Notes: generated from the letters alone by a model not told the origin. A stretch of 64,000 nt of DNA from Prosthecobacter debontii (GCA_945870855.1 CAMBTP010000003.1:1-64000); one strand, 5' to 3'; counted from the stretch's first letter, positions 44,332 to 53,243 are shown. Translations and numbers: made by a program.

Positions 44332-45600
44332 TCAGGCCCGCTTGTTCAGCACGGCATTCTCGTAGCGTTTCGTTTCGGCAAGCCACGCGGCACCGACGGG
44401 CACGCCCTGCTTCTCGCAATATTGATCCCACACCGCGCCCCAGGGCATGCCTTTCAGCTCCTCCATGAGGGCTAGGCGGGTGGTGAGATCTCCAGATGCC
44501 TCCGCCTCTTTAAGCGCGGCGGGTTCAAGCAAAGCGATTAGCAAGGACTTGAGCGTGTTGCGCGTACCGATCGTCCATGCGGCGATGCGGTTGATGCTGG
44601 CGTCAAAGAAATCGAGGCCGATGTGCGTGCGGGAAAGTAGGTCGTCGCGGACGAGCGCGGAGGAAATAGATTGGAGCGCGTCATCGAGCGTGACGACGTG
44701 ATCGCTATCCCAACGCACGCCGCGGCTGACGTGGAGCAAAATTTCCGGCACGAACATGAGCGCCGAGCCGAGCTTGTCGGCGATCGTTTCGGTGGGATGG
44801 AAATGCCCGGCATCGAGGCAGAGCAGCTTCTGATTTTTCACCGCGTAGCCCATGTAGAATTCATGCGAGCCAACCACGTAGCTCTCGCTGCCGATGCCGA
44901 AGAGCTTGCACTCCACGGCGTCGAGCATGTGCGCGGGGTTTTGTGCTTTCGCAAAAACCCGATCCAGGGATTCCGCGAGGCGGCGACGCGGTGATACGCG
45001 ATCAACCGGCGTGTCCTTGTAACCGTCCGGCACCCATACGTTCATCACGCACGGCGAGCCGAGTTCCTTACCCATCACAGCGGAAATTTCGCGCGAGCGG
45101 ACGCAGTGCTCCACCCAGAAATCGCGGATACCTTTGTCGGCGTGGGAGAGAGTGAAACCGTCCGCCGCTTTCGGATGAGAAAAGCAGGTGGGGTTAAAAT
45201 CCATGCCTATCCCTTTTGCCTTTGCCCACGCGATCCAGTTTGAGAAATGTTCCGGCGTGATCTCGTCGCGCTCCACTTTTTTCCCGCCGAACTCGCCGTA
45301 GAAGGCGTGTAGGTTCAGGCGGTGCTTGCCGGGGATCAGGGAAAGCGCCTCGTCAAGATCCACGCGGAGTTCGTCTGGCGTGCGCGCGCGACCCGGATAA
45401 TTTCCCGTCACAGCGATCCCGCCGCTCAAGCCCTCACCGGTATTTTCAAAACCGCCCACGTCATCACCCTGCCAGCAGTGAAGGGAGATCGGAATCGTCG
45501 CCAGCTTCGCCATCGCGGCTTCTGTATCGACGCCCATCGCGGCGTAGCGTTCTTGGGCAAAGGAATAGGAAGTAGAGGCGCTGGCGGAATTTGCTGACAT
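44332..45600 (-). CDS. rhaA: L-rhamnose isomerase
   Basis: A 422-aa enzyme nearly colinear with E. coli RhaA (419 aa). It converts L-rhamnose to L-rhamnulose. Strong segments: [62 protein letters not shown] and [14 protein letters not shown], which contain metal and substrate ligands. It heads the rhamnose operon. The kinase RhaB and aldolase RhaD, needed to finish catabolism, are not in the window. Confidence 0.96.
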   Translation of the reverse strand: MSANSASASTSYSFAQERYAAMGVDTEAAMAKLATIPISLHCWQGDDVGGFENTGEGLSGGIAVTGNYPGRARTPDELRVDLDEALSLIPGKHRLNLHAFYGEFGGKKVERDEITPEHFSNWIAWAKAKGIGMDFNPTCFSHPKAADGFTLSHADKGIRDFWVEHCVRSREISAVMGKELGSPCVMNVWVPDGYKDTPVDRVSPRRRLAESLDRVFAKAQNPAHMLDAVECKLFGIGSESYVVGSHEFYMGYAVKNQKLLCLDAGHFHPTETIADKLGSALMFVPEILLHVSRGVRWDSDHVVTLDDALQSISSALVRDDLLSRTHIGLDFFDASINRIAAWTIGTRNTLKSLLIALLEPAALKEAEASGDLTTRLALMEELKGMPWGAVWDQYCEKQGVPVGAAWLAETKRYENAVLNKRA

Positions 45601-45720
45601 TTTTGATTTTTATGAAGCTGCCCAAAGAAGACGAGACGCAGGCATGCTTGCCAAGAAAAACCTCACAGATTTTCACAGAAATTCCCTAACCCTCAGAGGA
45701 CACCCGCCGATCAAAACCAT

Positions 45721-45737
45721 GGCGGATGTAATCCGCC
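45721..45737. terminator. Short perfect hairpin past the 153-aa gene
   Basis: GGCGGAT (45721-45727) pairs with ATCCGCC (45731-45737) around GTA. It lies 7 nt past the stop of the 45745-46206 gene, with a T-richer run on the minus strand after it (GGTTTTGAT). It may end that transcript before the rhamnose operon. Confidence 0.4.
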
Positions 45738-45744
45738 GCCACTC

Positions 45745-46206
45745 TCACCAACCCAAAATGCGATCGGTGGCCGTGCGCAGTGCGGTTTCCAGGATCGCCG
45801 CCTCAGCATGGATTAGCGGGATGGAGACTTTGCGGAGTGATTTATCGGCTTCTTCCTGGCGGGAGATCGTCAGCAAGTAGGGTGCGCGCTCTGGATCTTC
45901 TTGGAAAGTTAGCTCGAAGGTGCTGTTGGCTTTTTCAGTTTTGTGAAAAAGCTTTGCCTTGGTAGTGCGGCCTTGAATGGTGGCGAGAGCGGCGCCGATA
46001 TCGGATAGCCCCCACTTCATGATGATTTTACTGTCCCAGTCGAACTGCTTCTCGCCGTTTTGAGAGGCTGCCTCAATGAAGATCGCGCCCTTCTCCGCAT
46101 TGAGGTTGAAGCGGACGACACCGCCGGTGCCGCGCTGGTTTGGTTTGTAGATCGTGTAACCGTTGGAATACGCCTTGGTGTTTTCAGGATAGGTGGTGTC
46201 GCTCAT
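45745..46206 (-). CDS. Conserved hypothetical protein, possibly Whirly-like nucleic-acid binder
   Basis: A 153-aa soluble protein without signal or membrane segment. The opening YSNGYTIYKPNQRGTGGVV is followed by alternating strands and by KIIMKWGLSDIGAALATIQG. Arrangement and the KWGLSDIGA.L pattern recall Whirly/p24-type ssDNA-binding folds, and I recall close homologues across Verrucomicrobia, but the fold call is tentative. No operon partner. Confidence 0.6.
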   Translation of the reverse strand: MSDTTYPENTKAYSNGYTIYKPNQRGTGGVVRFNLNAEKGAIFIEAASQNGEKQFDWDSKIIMKWGLSDIGAALATIQGRTTKAKLFHKTEKANSTFELTFQEDPERAPYLLTISRQEEADKSLRKVSIPLIHAEAAILETALRTATDRILGW

Positions 46207-46286
46207 AGTGAGTTCATAAGAACACTACTTTAAGACATCCTGCAAGAACTATTTCTTAATGCTTATTCCGGGATATTTCACCTTCA

Positions 46287-46321
46287 TCTGCGGTGGCATA
46301 ACCGGCGTAGCGTTTTTAGCG
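46287..46321 (-). repeat. Duplicated copy of the uvrB 3' end
   Basis: These 35 bp match the uvrB coding end at 46444-46479 with only a few differences (shared core TCTGCGGTGGCAT and GCGTTTTTAGCG). On the minus strand both encode KNATPVMPPQ, and the copy continues MKVKYPGISIKK to a stop at 46249. The two copies are separated by the palindromic element at 46323-46416. Confidence 0.75.
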
Positions 46322-46322
46322 C

Positions 46323-46416
46323 AATATGGAGAAGGGGTTTGAAACCCCTTTGCAGAGGATCGGGAAATGGGTTCGCTTTGGTTGTGTAAAGGGGTTTCAA
46401 ACCCCTTCTCCATATT
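46323..46416. mobile_element. 94-bp palindromic element at the uvrB 3' end (MITE-like)
   Basis: Perfect 29-bp inverted arms (46323-46351 and 46388-46416) enclose a 36-bp core. Each arm starts AATATGGAG and contains GGGGTTTGAAACCCC, itself almost a palindrome, so the whole could form a cloverleaf. TTAGCGC occurs at both borders (46316-46322 and 46415-46421). It has no coding capacity. It may be a MITE/REP-like insertion that also serves as the uvrB terminator; the uvrB stop codon lies at its right border. Confidence 0.65.
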
Positions 46417-48580
46417 AGCGCTTCTTTGCATACTTTACCTTTTTCTGCGGTGGCATGACGGGCGTGGCGTTTTTTAGCGTGGCGATCTGGTCGCGGAGGT
46501 GGGCGGCGCGTTCGAACTCAAGCTTGGAAGATGCTTCGCGCATTTCCTGCTCCAGCTCGGCAATGACTCGGAGCTTGTCGTAGGTAGTTTCGTCTTCGCC
46601 GACGAGAGAGGCGTTGAGTTTTTCGGCGTGCTGCTTGCCTTTTTCGTAGGAATGGAGGCTCTGTTGGACGGAACGGATGACGGATTGCGGGGTGATGCAG
46701 TGCTCCTCGTTGTGGGCGATCTGGCGGGCGCGGCGGTATTCGGTGACGTTGATTAAGGTCTGGATGGAATCAGTGACGACATCCGCGAAAAGCACGCACT
46801 CGCCGTTGAGGTGGCGGGCGGCGCGGCCTGCGGTCTGGATAAGAGAGGTTTCGTTGCGGAGGAAACCTTCCTTGTCGGCGTCGAGGATGCAGACGAGCGA
46901 AACTTCCGGGAGGTCGAGGCCCTCGCGGAGGAGGTTTATGCCGATGAGGATGTCGAAGGTGGCGGCGCGGAGCTGGCGCAGGATTTCCACTCGCTCGATC
47001 GCATCGATATCGGAGTGGAGGTAGCGGCATTTCAGGCCGGTAGAGGAAAGGTATTCGGCGAGGTCTTCGGCGGTTTTCTTGGTGAGTGTGGTGACGAGGA
47101 CGCGCTCGCCTTTCTCCACCCGCTGGCGGCAGAGCTCGATGGTCTCGTCGATCTGGCTCTTGAGCGGGCGGATCGTGAGCACCGGATCGAGCAGGCCTGT
47201 GGGGCGGATGATCTGTTCTACTACGAGCGGCGTACCTCGTTTGTCTGGATGGAAATCGGCGATGGACTCTGCGTTGCCCGAGGGCTTGACCTTGATTTTC
47301 TTGAAATCGAAGGGAGTCAACCCGTCCTCGCCAAGCCTGCCTTTCGTGGCGATGAACTTTGTGTTTTCAGGCCGCGAGTTGACGATATCAAACGGCCCCG
47401 GCGTGGCGGAGACATAGACGCGCTGGCTCGTCATTTCCATGAACTCGTCGAAGCGCAGAGGGCGGTTGTCCATTGCAGAGGGCAGGCGAAAGCCGTGCTC
47501 GACCAAGGTCGTCTTCCGTGATTTATCGCCCTCGAACATCCCGCCGATCTGCGGGATCGTGGCATGGGATTCATCGACAAGCAGGAGGAAATCGCGCGGA
47601 AAGAAATCGAGCAGCGTATGCGGGCGCGAGCCGGGCGGTCGACCTGTTAGATGGCGCGAGTAGTTTTCGATGCCTTGGCAGAAACCCATTTCCGACATCA
47701 TCTCCAGATCGTATTCCGTCCGCATCCGCAGGCGCTGTGCCTCGATGAGCTTCCCCCCCTTTTCCAGCTCCGGGATGCGCGTGTCGAGCTCCTCACGGAT
47801 TTTTCCAATCGCGGTCTTCATCTTATCACCGGCGGTGACGAACTGCTTGGCGGGGTAGAGTGTGTGATTTTCCAAAATCTCGATCACTTTCCCGCTGACC
47901 GTGTGGATGGAGGATATGCGCTCCACCTCATCGCCGAAGAACTCGATACGGATCGCGGTCTCATCGAGGTAAGCGGGATGGACTTCAACCACGTCTCCCC
48001 TCACCCGGTATTTCCCGCGACCGAAAGCGATGTCATTTCTTTCGAAAAGCATTCCGACGAGGGCGTTAAGCAATTCCTCGCGGGTAATGCGTTGGCCCGT
48101 AAAAACCGGGAACATCATGTCCTTGTAATCCTCCGGCGACCCCAGGCCGTAGATGCAGGATACGGAGGCGATTACGATCGTGTCCTCGCGTGTGAGTAGC
48201 GAGCCCATCGTCGAGAGCCGGAGCCGCTCGATCTCCTCGTTGATCGAAGAATCCTTCTCGATGTAGGTGTCGGAGCGAGGGATATAGGCCTCGGGTTGGT
48301 AGTAATCGAAATAGGAGACGAAATACTCGACCGCGTTGTGTGGAAAAAAGTTTTTGAACTCGGAGTAAAGCTGTGCGGCGAGGGTTTTATTGTGGCTCAT
48401 CACCAGCGCGGGCTTGCCGTGGCGTGCGATGAGATTCGCCATGGTGAACGTTTTTCCAGAACCTGTGACCCCGAGCAAAGTCTGGTGCTTATTCCCCGCT
48501 TCCAGGGATTTCACCAGCTTCTCGATCGCCTGATGCTGGTCGCCCTGGGGGCTGTATTCGCTGGAGAGGCGGAAAGGCAT
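46415..48580 (-). CDS. uvrB: Excinuclease ABC subunit B
   Basis: A 721-aa protein. UvrB verifies DNA damage in nucleotide excision repair. Walker A is GVTGSGKTFT; the beta-hairpin YFDYYQPEAYIPRSDTYIEK, VDESHATIPQ, and QTAGRAARHLNG (motif VI) are all present. The C-terminal UVR motif (KLEFERAAHLRDQIATL) binds UvrC. MPFRLSSEYSPQGDQ is taken as the start. The 3' end was altered by a palindromic element: the tail KNATPVMPPQKKVKYAKKR has a diverged second copy beyond the stop. Confidence 0.96.
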   Translation of the reverse strand: MPFRLSSEYSPQGDQHQAIEKLVKSLEAGNKHQTLLGVTGSGKTFTMANLIARHGKPALVMSHNKTLAAQLYSEFKNFFPHNAVEYFVSYFDYYQPEAYIPRSDTYIEKDSSINEEIERLRLSTMGSLLTREDTIVIASVSCIYGLGSPEDYKDMMFPVFTGQRITREELLNALVGMLFERNDIAFGRGKYRVRGDVVEVHPAYLDETAIRIEFFGDEVERISSIHTVSGKVIEILENHTLYPAKQFVTAGDKMKTAIGKIREELDTRIPELEKGGKLIEAQRLRMRTEYDLEMMSEMGFCQGIENYSRHLTGRPPGSRPHTLLDFFPRDFLLLVDESHATIPQIGGMFEGDKSRKTTLVEHGFRLPSAMDNRPLRFDEFMEMTSQRVYVSATPGPFDIVNSRPENTKFIATKGRLGEDGLTPFDFKKIKVKPSGNAESIADFHPDKRGTPLVVEQIIRPTGLLDPVLTIRPLKSQIDETIELCRQRVEKGERVLVTTLTKKTAEDLAEYLSSTGLKCRYLHSDIDAIERVEILRQLRAATFDILIGINLLREGLDLPEVSLVCILDADKEGFLRNETSLIQTAGRAARHLNGECVLFADVVTDSIQTLINVTEYRRARQIAHNEEHCITPQSVIRSVQQSLHSYEKGKQHAEKLNASLVGEDETTYDKLRVIAELEQEMREASSKLEFERAAHLRDQIATLKNATPVMPPQKKVKYAKKR

Positions 48581-48632
48581 GTGGCGGGAAGATGGGGCTT
48601 CTCCGGGATATTTCCAGCGGGGAAATCCCACC

Positions 48633-49793
48633 TCACTGCGGCAAGCCATCGCCTGCCGTTACACCGACGCGGGCGAACCCTTTTGTAGCTCCCTCGGGAA
48701 CCGGACGTCGGGACGTCACTTTTTCCCAAGCCGCATTCAGCGCCGCCTGTTCGGGCGGGAAATCGCTCGCTGCGGTTGTCACTGAGGCGGAGCTCCACGT
48801 GCCATCGAGAGCATCGGAAAACCACGGCTGATAGATCTCCGTCAGCAGCCGCGAACCGACGCGGCGGCGGGGATAGGTGAGCGTCTGATAGAGTGTGCCC
48901 CCTTCATTCACGAGCGAGAAAACCGGCATGCCCAGGCCGTCGGCGGCGGGAACGGGGCCGCCATGGAGCGGTTTCGTGCCGAAGGCGTATTCGAGGACGT
49001 TCGGGATGTCATCCCCATCCGGATCGGCGGCGAGCGAACTGATTTCCGGATCGGCCAACTGGACGGCTTCGAACGACTCACCCTGCCAGCGGGCGGTGGT
49101 GCCGACGGCGAAAATCAGCGTGAAAGGCTCGCTCAAACCGGTGGGATTCGTCGCGCCCGGGCCGAGAAACGCCGAGGCACGGAGGGTTACGCGGTGGATG
49201 CCTTGGGCGGTGAAACCGAACGATGCGTGGGTATGCGAACCGGCCGCGAAATAATAGGAATTTTCCACCGCCGTATTGAATGTGCTCATCCAGACTGTCG
49301 GCTGACCCGACACGGTGTTCCAGAGCGAGAAATGAGAGGTGGTTCCGTACGGGGGCTGGTAATCCACCAGCTGGATTCGGATCCATGGGCGGGCCGTGCC
49401 CTGTGGCACCCGGGGATCGCTCGGGATGTAACTCCCGAAGGTGCCTTCGGCTTGGTCGTTTCTGAAACCCGGCCAAGTCTCGCCGATACCGGGTGTGCCC
49501 TGTACCGCAATCCAAAGCGGCTGCCCGGCAGGAGCGCCGGTGAAAGAGAAAGCGGTGTTCGCGGGCTGGGTATGGCGAGCTCCGGCTATCGCGGGATTGC
49601 CGTTCACGTAGGGCTTGTCGGCCAGGGGCAGGAACGCGGCGGACGGTTCGTAGGAAGCCCCGTCCGTTTTGACGATGCAGTCCCATTCGCCGGCGGAAAA
49701 GTGGCAGCGGATATCGACGTGCTCTCCCAGCGCTTCCAGGCCCGCATGGGCGACGCCGGATGTGAGCAGGATGGAAATAAAGACAGCTTTCAT
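48633..49793 (-). CDS. Secreted choice-of-anchor-M protein
   Basis: A 386-aa protein with a signal peptide ending VAHA (about residue 17). Residues about 195-220 (AAGSHTHASFGFTAQGIHRV) match the surface-anchored repeat domain TIGR03769. Further on, DPDGDDIPNVLEYAFGTKP is a calcium-binding type motif common in Verrucomicrobia secreted proteins. It lacks a PEP-CTERM tail. It overlaps the upstream pseudopilin gene by 4 nt. The PEP-CTERM protein at 50598 carries the same AAGTHTHYNWGFTELGIH motif, so the two are paralogous partners. Confidence 0.75.
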   Translation of the reverse strand: MKAVFISILLTSGVAHAGLEALGEHVDIRCHFSAGEWDCIVKTDGASYEPSAAFLPLADKPYVNGNPAIAGARHTQPANTAFSFTGAPAGQPLWIAVQGTPGIGETWPGFRNDQAEGTFGSYIPSDPRVPQGTARPWIRIQLVDYQPPYGTTSHFSLWNTVSGQPTVWMSTFNTAVENSYYFAAGSHTHASFGFTAQGIHRVTLRASAFLGPGATNPTGLSEPFTLIFAVGTTARWQGESFEAVQLADPEISSLAADPDGDDIPNVLEYAFGTKPLHGGPVPAADGLGMPVFSLVNEGGTLYQTLTYPRRRVGSRLLTEIYQPWFSDALDGTWSSASVTTAASDFPPEQAALNAAWEKVTSRRPVPEGATKGFARVGVTAGDGLPQ

Positions 49794-50464
49794 GGCAATC
49801 CGGGAGGCAGGGCGATGTTGGTGCCCGAAGAGGTTTTTCGTTTCAGCACGTCGGCCGCTATGGATTCCACCCGGCCATCGGCATAGAGATAATTGGAGCG
49901 ACCTGCGTCGGCGCTCCCAAAACGGCTGACAGCGACGTCCGCTGTGACCCCGCTCCAGCTAGACCATAGGTTCGAGTGCGTGTGGTCGTTGCCGGGGCCC
50001 GGGCCAATCTTATCGGAGCAAACGAAAGCAAGGAGAGTCCGCGTCGGGTCGGGAATGGAGGCGGGGCGGTTTAGCGCCGGGCCGATCGATTCCCCGAACG
50101 CGTCGGTTTCGGGAACGAAAAGGAAACTATTGAGGATGTAGCTCGTCCCCCCGGCGGCAAGCCGCTCCTTGGCGCGCGGATCGGCGGGGCAAATCCGGGT
50201 TTCATCGTATTCCCCCAGATATCCCTCCAGAGCGGCGATCCAGGCATGATCCAGCGAAACGGTATGGGAAGTTTCCGGATATTTACCGCCGTTGTCTGCG
50301 GCATAGGACTGCAACGCGATACCCACATGACGCATATTGGACATGCAGCTCGACTCCTTGGCCCTCAGGACAAAGGAGCGGGACGCCGCAGCGGTCAGAG
50401 TGGCGAGGATTGCCAGGATCGCGATGACAGCAAGCAACTCCACCAGGGTGAATCCAGGATTCAT
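49790..50464 (-). CDS. Type II secretion-like pseudopilin (H-X9-DG type)
   Basis: A 224-aa protein. A prepilin peptidase site with GFTLVELLAVIAILAILATL (residues 4-23) starts the helix. The rest is a globular domain with the CPADPRAK region and NYLYADGRVESI, as in the DUF1559/H-X9-DG pseudopilins of Planctomycetes and Verrucomicrobia. ATG 50464 places the glycine in the usual position; 15 codons upstream are also open. It is translationally coupled (4-nt overlap) to the anchor-M protein gene. Confidence 0.85.
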   Translation of the reverse strand: MNPGFTLVELLAVIAILAILATLTAAASRSFVLRAKESSCMSNMRHVGIALQSYAADNGGKYPETSHTVSLDHAWIAALEGYLGEYDETRICPADPRAKERLAAGGTSYILNSFLFVPETDAFGESIGPALNRPASIPDPTRTLLAFVCSDKIGPGPGNDHTHSNLWSSWSGVTADVAVSRFGSADAGRSNYLYADGRVESIAADVLKRKTSSGTNIALPPGLP

Positions 50465-50539
50465 TTTTCGATCTCCGGGAATGCGCCCGTCTGTTAACCC
50501 TATTTTCACGCCCCCTGATTACAAAATCACAAAATAAAA

Positions 50540-50564
50540 ACAACAACAAAAATTTTGTTGTTGT
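50540..50564. promoter_or_regulatory. 12+1+12 perfect palindrome between divergent secretion genes
   Basis: ACAACAACAAAA (50540-50551) is an exact inverted repeat of TTTTGTTGTTGT (50553-50564) with one base between. It sits in the 133-bp space between the pseudopilin/anchor-M operon and the PEP-CTERM anchor-M gene, so one regulator could control both. The regulator is not known. Confidence 0.6.
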
Positions 50565-50597
50565 AATTTAATTGCGTTAATGGATAATTTGTCCACC

Positions 50598-51320
50598 ATG
50601 AAACGCATCACCGCATTGACCCTACCGCTCGCGCTGGCCATTTCCCAGCCCGTTTCCGCCGCCTCCCTATTGACAGGCGGTCACATCGATGGCCCAGCCT
50701 TCGGCTACATCTCCGCAGCTGACGCCTTAAGCGATCCCCTTCTCACCCAGGGCTTCGAGCCGCATTTCCACAACGAAGGCGGCCCAGATGGCGCGATCAT
50801 CGATGGAGTCCGTCAAGAGACCGAATCGGAGTTCGACCCTGACGATTTGATCGTGGTGGTCGGCTTGACCTCCACCACTACCCTGGGAGCCACTAGCTAT
50901 TACTTGCTGCCGGAAACCGAAACGGCGGCGGCAACCAACAACGTGCCGTTTCTTGGCATAGGGCTTGAGGAGCTGACCGCTGCGGACTGGGCGGGCGGCA
51001 TCGTGACCCTCACGCTGCTAAGCCATGTCGGCCCGGGCGAATTTCGCCTTTGGCAAGACGACGGATTAGGTGGAGCAATCGATTTCATCCATACGGATGG
51101 CGGACCGATGAGCTTCAACATCGCTGCGGGCACGCACACCCACTACAACTGGGGCTTCACCGAGCTTGGTATCCACGAATTGGAGTTCCAAATTTCCGGC
51201 ACGCATGTCGTGGACAATGAGCAGATCGGAGCGGCCACATACACTTTCGCCGTCCCGGAACCCTCCACCACCCTGCTCGGCGCCCTAGGAGCCCTCGCAC
51301 TGCTTCGTCGCCGTCGTTGA
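50598..51320 (+). CDS. PEP-CTERM protein with choice-of-anchor-M domain
   Basis: About 240 aa with a signal peptide (about 1-22, ISQPVSAAS). Residues about 165-200 hold AAGTHTHYNWGFTELGIHEL, the TIGR03769-type motif. The C-terminus VPEPSTTLLGALGALALLRR is a classical PEP-CTERM sorting signal processed by an exosortase, followed by arginines. It is divergent from a pseudopilin and a second anchor-M protein with a shared palindrome between them. ATG 50598 starts the signal; an ATG 18 bp upstream is also open. Confidence 0.85.
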   Translation: MKRITALTLPLALAISQPVSAASLLTGGHIDGPAFGYISAADALSDPLLTQGFEPHFHNEGGPDGAIIDGVRQETESEFDPDDLIVVVGLTSTTTLGATSYYLLPETETAAATNNVPFLGIGLEELTAADWAGGIVTLTLLSHVGPGEFRLWQDDGLGGAIDFIHTDGGPMSFNIAAGTHTHYNWGFTELGIHELEFQISGTHVVDNEQIGAATYTFAVPEPSTTLLGALGALALLRRRR

Positions 51321-51440
51321 GGACAGCAACCAAAGTCCCCCCCATCCGTCGGCATGATCCATGCCGGCGGATTTTTGTGTCCGTATGATTCTGCCCTAGA
51401 CTACACTTCTAGGTATCGGCGGAAATTTTCAGAAAGCTCG

Positions 51441-52607
51441 TCAACTGAGCGCGGCGAGTTCCCCGGCGAGTTCTAGCAGGCCGATGGCCTCTGTCTCGCG
51501 GGTGAGCGGGAAACGGTCGGTGCCACCGTGAGCCAGGAACGAGCGCTTCGGGGCGATGTCGGTGATGGCGTGGTGGTTTCCCTTTTGCAGACCCTGTGCC
51601 GGGCTGCGCTTGATCTCGACCACCCAGACTCCGTGCCTGCCTCCGAGATCCAGCACTAGGTCGATTTCCGCGCCTGCGGCTGTCCGGTAAAAGTATGCCT
51701 GTGTGCCGACCGGGGCGGACGCGATGAGGTTCTCGATGACCATGCCCTCCCAGCTCGCGCCAACCACCGGATGGCCGAGCAGCGCATCCACATCCGCGAT
51801 CCCAAGCAGGGCGTGCAGCAGCCCGCTGTCGCGCACATACGTTTTGGGCGATTTCACGAGCCGCTTGCCCACGTTGCGGTGGTAGGGCGGCAGCCGGCGC
51901 ACCAGCAACAGATCCGCGAGGAGTCCGAGGTAGCTAGTCACCGTCGGGGCGCTCACGCCGAGGTTGGCGGCAAACTTCGAGGCGTTGAGCAAGCCGCCCT
52001 GGGAGTGGGCGAGCATCGTCCAGAACCTCCCCAGCGTCTCCGCCGGAATGCGCGGCCCGAACATCGGCACATCCCGCTCCAGATACGTGCGGATGAAATC
52101 CCGCCGCAAAGCCATGCTCAGCGAATCATCGTCCGCGAGAAAACTGTCGGGAAAACCACCTCGCAGCCACAAAGTTTCGGTGGGTTGATTCGCGGTCTCC
52201 AGAGTATCCAGCGGCCCCATTTCCACAAAGGCGATCCTGCCCGCGAGAGTTTCGCTCTGGCGCATCAGTTCGATGGCCGCCGATCCTAGCATGAGAAACC
52301 GCCCGGTGCGCCGACCGGCTCTGCGTCCTTTGTCGATCACCCCGCGCAACACCATGAACAGATCCGGCGCACGGTGGATCTCATCCAAAATCACCAATTT
52401 GTCCTCATGCTGCGCCAAGAACAATTCCGGCTCGGCAAGCTTCGCACGATCCGTCGGGTTCTCCAGATCCAGATAAACGCTGGGACGTGATGCCGCAACT
52501 TCCAGCGCCAATGTCGTCTTCCCCACCTGCCTTGGCCCCAACAACGCGACCGCCGCCTGCCGCGATATGGCCAAATCGACTTCTTGTTTGATACGCCTAC
52601 GGATCAT
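51441..52607 (-). CDS. AAA+ ATPase with DUF4143 domain
   Basis: A 388-aa protein. Walker A ALLGPRQVGKTTLA (about 21-34) and Walker B KLVILDEIHRAPD are clear. The C-terminal DUF4143 region includes AYFYRTAAGAEIDLVLDLGG and VWVVEIKRS, with D and ExK residues of a PD-(D/E)XK-like fold. The family is frequent in accessory regions, sometimes near toxin-antitoxin genes; its role is unsettled. The start codon touches a large inverted repeat (52608-52644). Confidence 0.85.
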   Translation of the reverse strand: MIRRRIKQEVDLAISRQAAVALLGPRQVGKTTLALEVAASRPSVYLDLENPTDRAKLAEPELFLAQHEDKLVILDEIHRAPDLFMVLRGVIDKGRRAGRRTGRFLMLGSAAIELMRQSETLAGRIAFVEMGPLDTLETANQPTETLWLRGGFPDSFLADDDSLSMALRRDFIRTYLERDVPMFGPRIPAETLGRFWTMLAHSQGGLLNASKFAANLGVSAPTVTSYLGLLADLLLVRRLPPYHRNVGKRLVKSPKTYVRDSGLLHALLGIADVDALLGHPVVGASWEGMVIENLIASAPVGTQAYFYRTAAGAEIDLVLDLGGRHGVWVVEIKRSPAQGLQKGNHHAITDIAPKRSFLAHGGTDRFPLTRETEAIGLLELAGELAALS

Positions 52608-52644
52608 CCTTGTATTTTAAAATACATATTTTTAAAATACAAGG
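52608..52644 (-). promoter_or_regulatory. Inverted repeat over the start of the DUF4143 ATPase gene
   Basis: CCTTGTATTTTAAAA (52608-52622) and its exact complement (52630-52644) are 7 bp apart and end directly at the ATG. GTATTTTAAAATAC (52612-52625) is a perfect 14-bp palindrome by itself, with an imperfect second copy beside it. On the minus strand the arm also supplies AAGG before ATG. It could be an operator or an mRNA hairpin masking the start. Confidence 0.6.
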
Positions 52645-52727
52645 ATAAAGCGGGTTAGGAAAATAACCTACTCCTCTTGCTCCGCTTTTGCTGCGGCTGA
52701 GGCGCAATTGATCCTGTAAGCAAGGCT

Positions 52728-53033
52728 TCAGTAAAAGGAACCGAATACCGGCGGAATCTCCCTTACAATCACCCGCAGGCTGAGACCTTGCTCGCGAAGA
52801 GCTGTGTCGAGCGCTTGGTCATCCGCAGGGGAAGCCTCGAGCAATTTGACGACATGAGGCAGGTATTGCTCCGAAAAACGCTCCGCGTAAGGATGGCGCG
52901 GGTCTGCCCAGTGTGCGAACAAGCGCTTGCGGACGTGGGGTCTCTTCCAGAGCAGGCGGGTGTATTCCAGCCGTGTTTGGTCATGGATGAGCAATGGCCA
53001 ACGGGTTTGCGGGATTTCTGTCTCCGGGGTCAT
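52728..53033 (-). CDS. Small hypothetical protein
   Basis: A 101-aa frame with composition unlike a random shadow: LLWKRPHVRKRLFAHW, HPYAERFSEQYLPHVVKLLE and a C-terminus VIVREIPPVFGSFY. No family is recognised and there is no signal or membrane segment. It lies between the DUF4143 ATPase and PEP-CTERM debris. It could be a real small gene or a decayed one. Confidence 0.4.
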   Translation of the reverse strand: MTPETEIPQTRWPLLIHDQTRLEYTRLLWKRPHVRKRLFAHWADPRHPYAERFSEQYLPHVVKLLEASPADDQALDTALREQGLSLRVIVREIPPVFGSFY

Positions 53034-53072
53034 ATCAGTCCAAGGTGGCGGGCGAGTTGTTCGTGTTGGCGG

Positions 53073-53243
53073 TCACGGGGTTCGTTCCGCCGCAATTTTG
53101 GTGCCAGGAGGTCTGCGGGCGATGTGCCAGAGAAGTCCGGCGGATCCGATCAAGGTCATAGAGCCTGGCTCGGTGAGCGCTCGTCCCCACTCTTCGAGCC
53201 ATCCGATGATCTGGTGAGGATATTTGAGTTCTCGCCGCGGCAC
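53073..53243 (-). pseudogene. Remnant of a PEP-CTERM protein gene
   Basis: This minus-strand frame contains ALTEPGSMTLIGSAGLLWHI followed by ARRPP, which is a PEP-CTERM sorting tail (EPGS, hydrophobic stretch, arginines). Only about 30 residues precede it in frame and no signal peptide or domain is seen, so the body of the gene has been lost. It lies in a 500-bp stretch without an intact gene. Confidence 0.55.
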
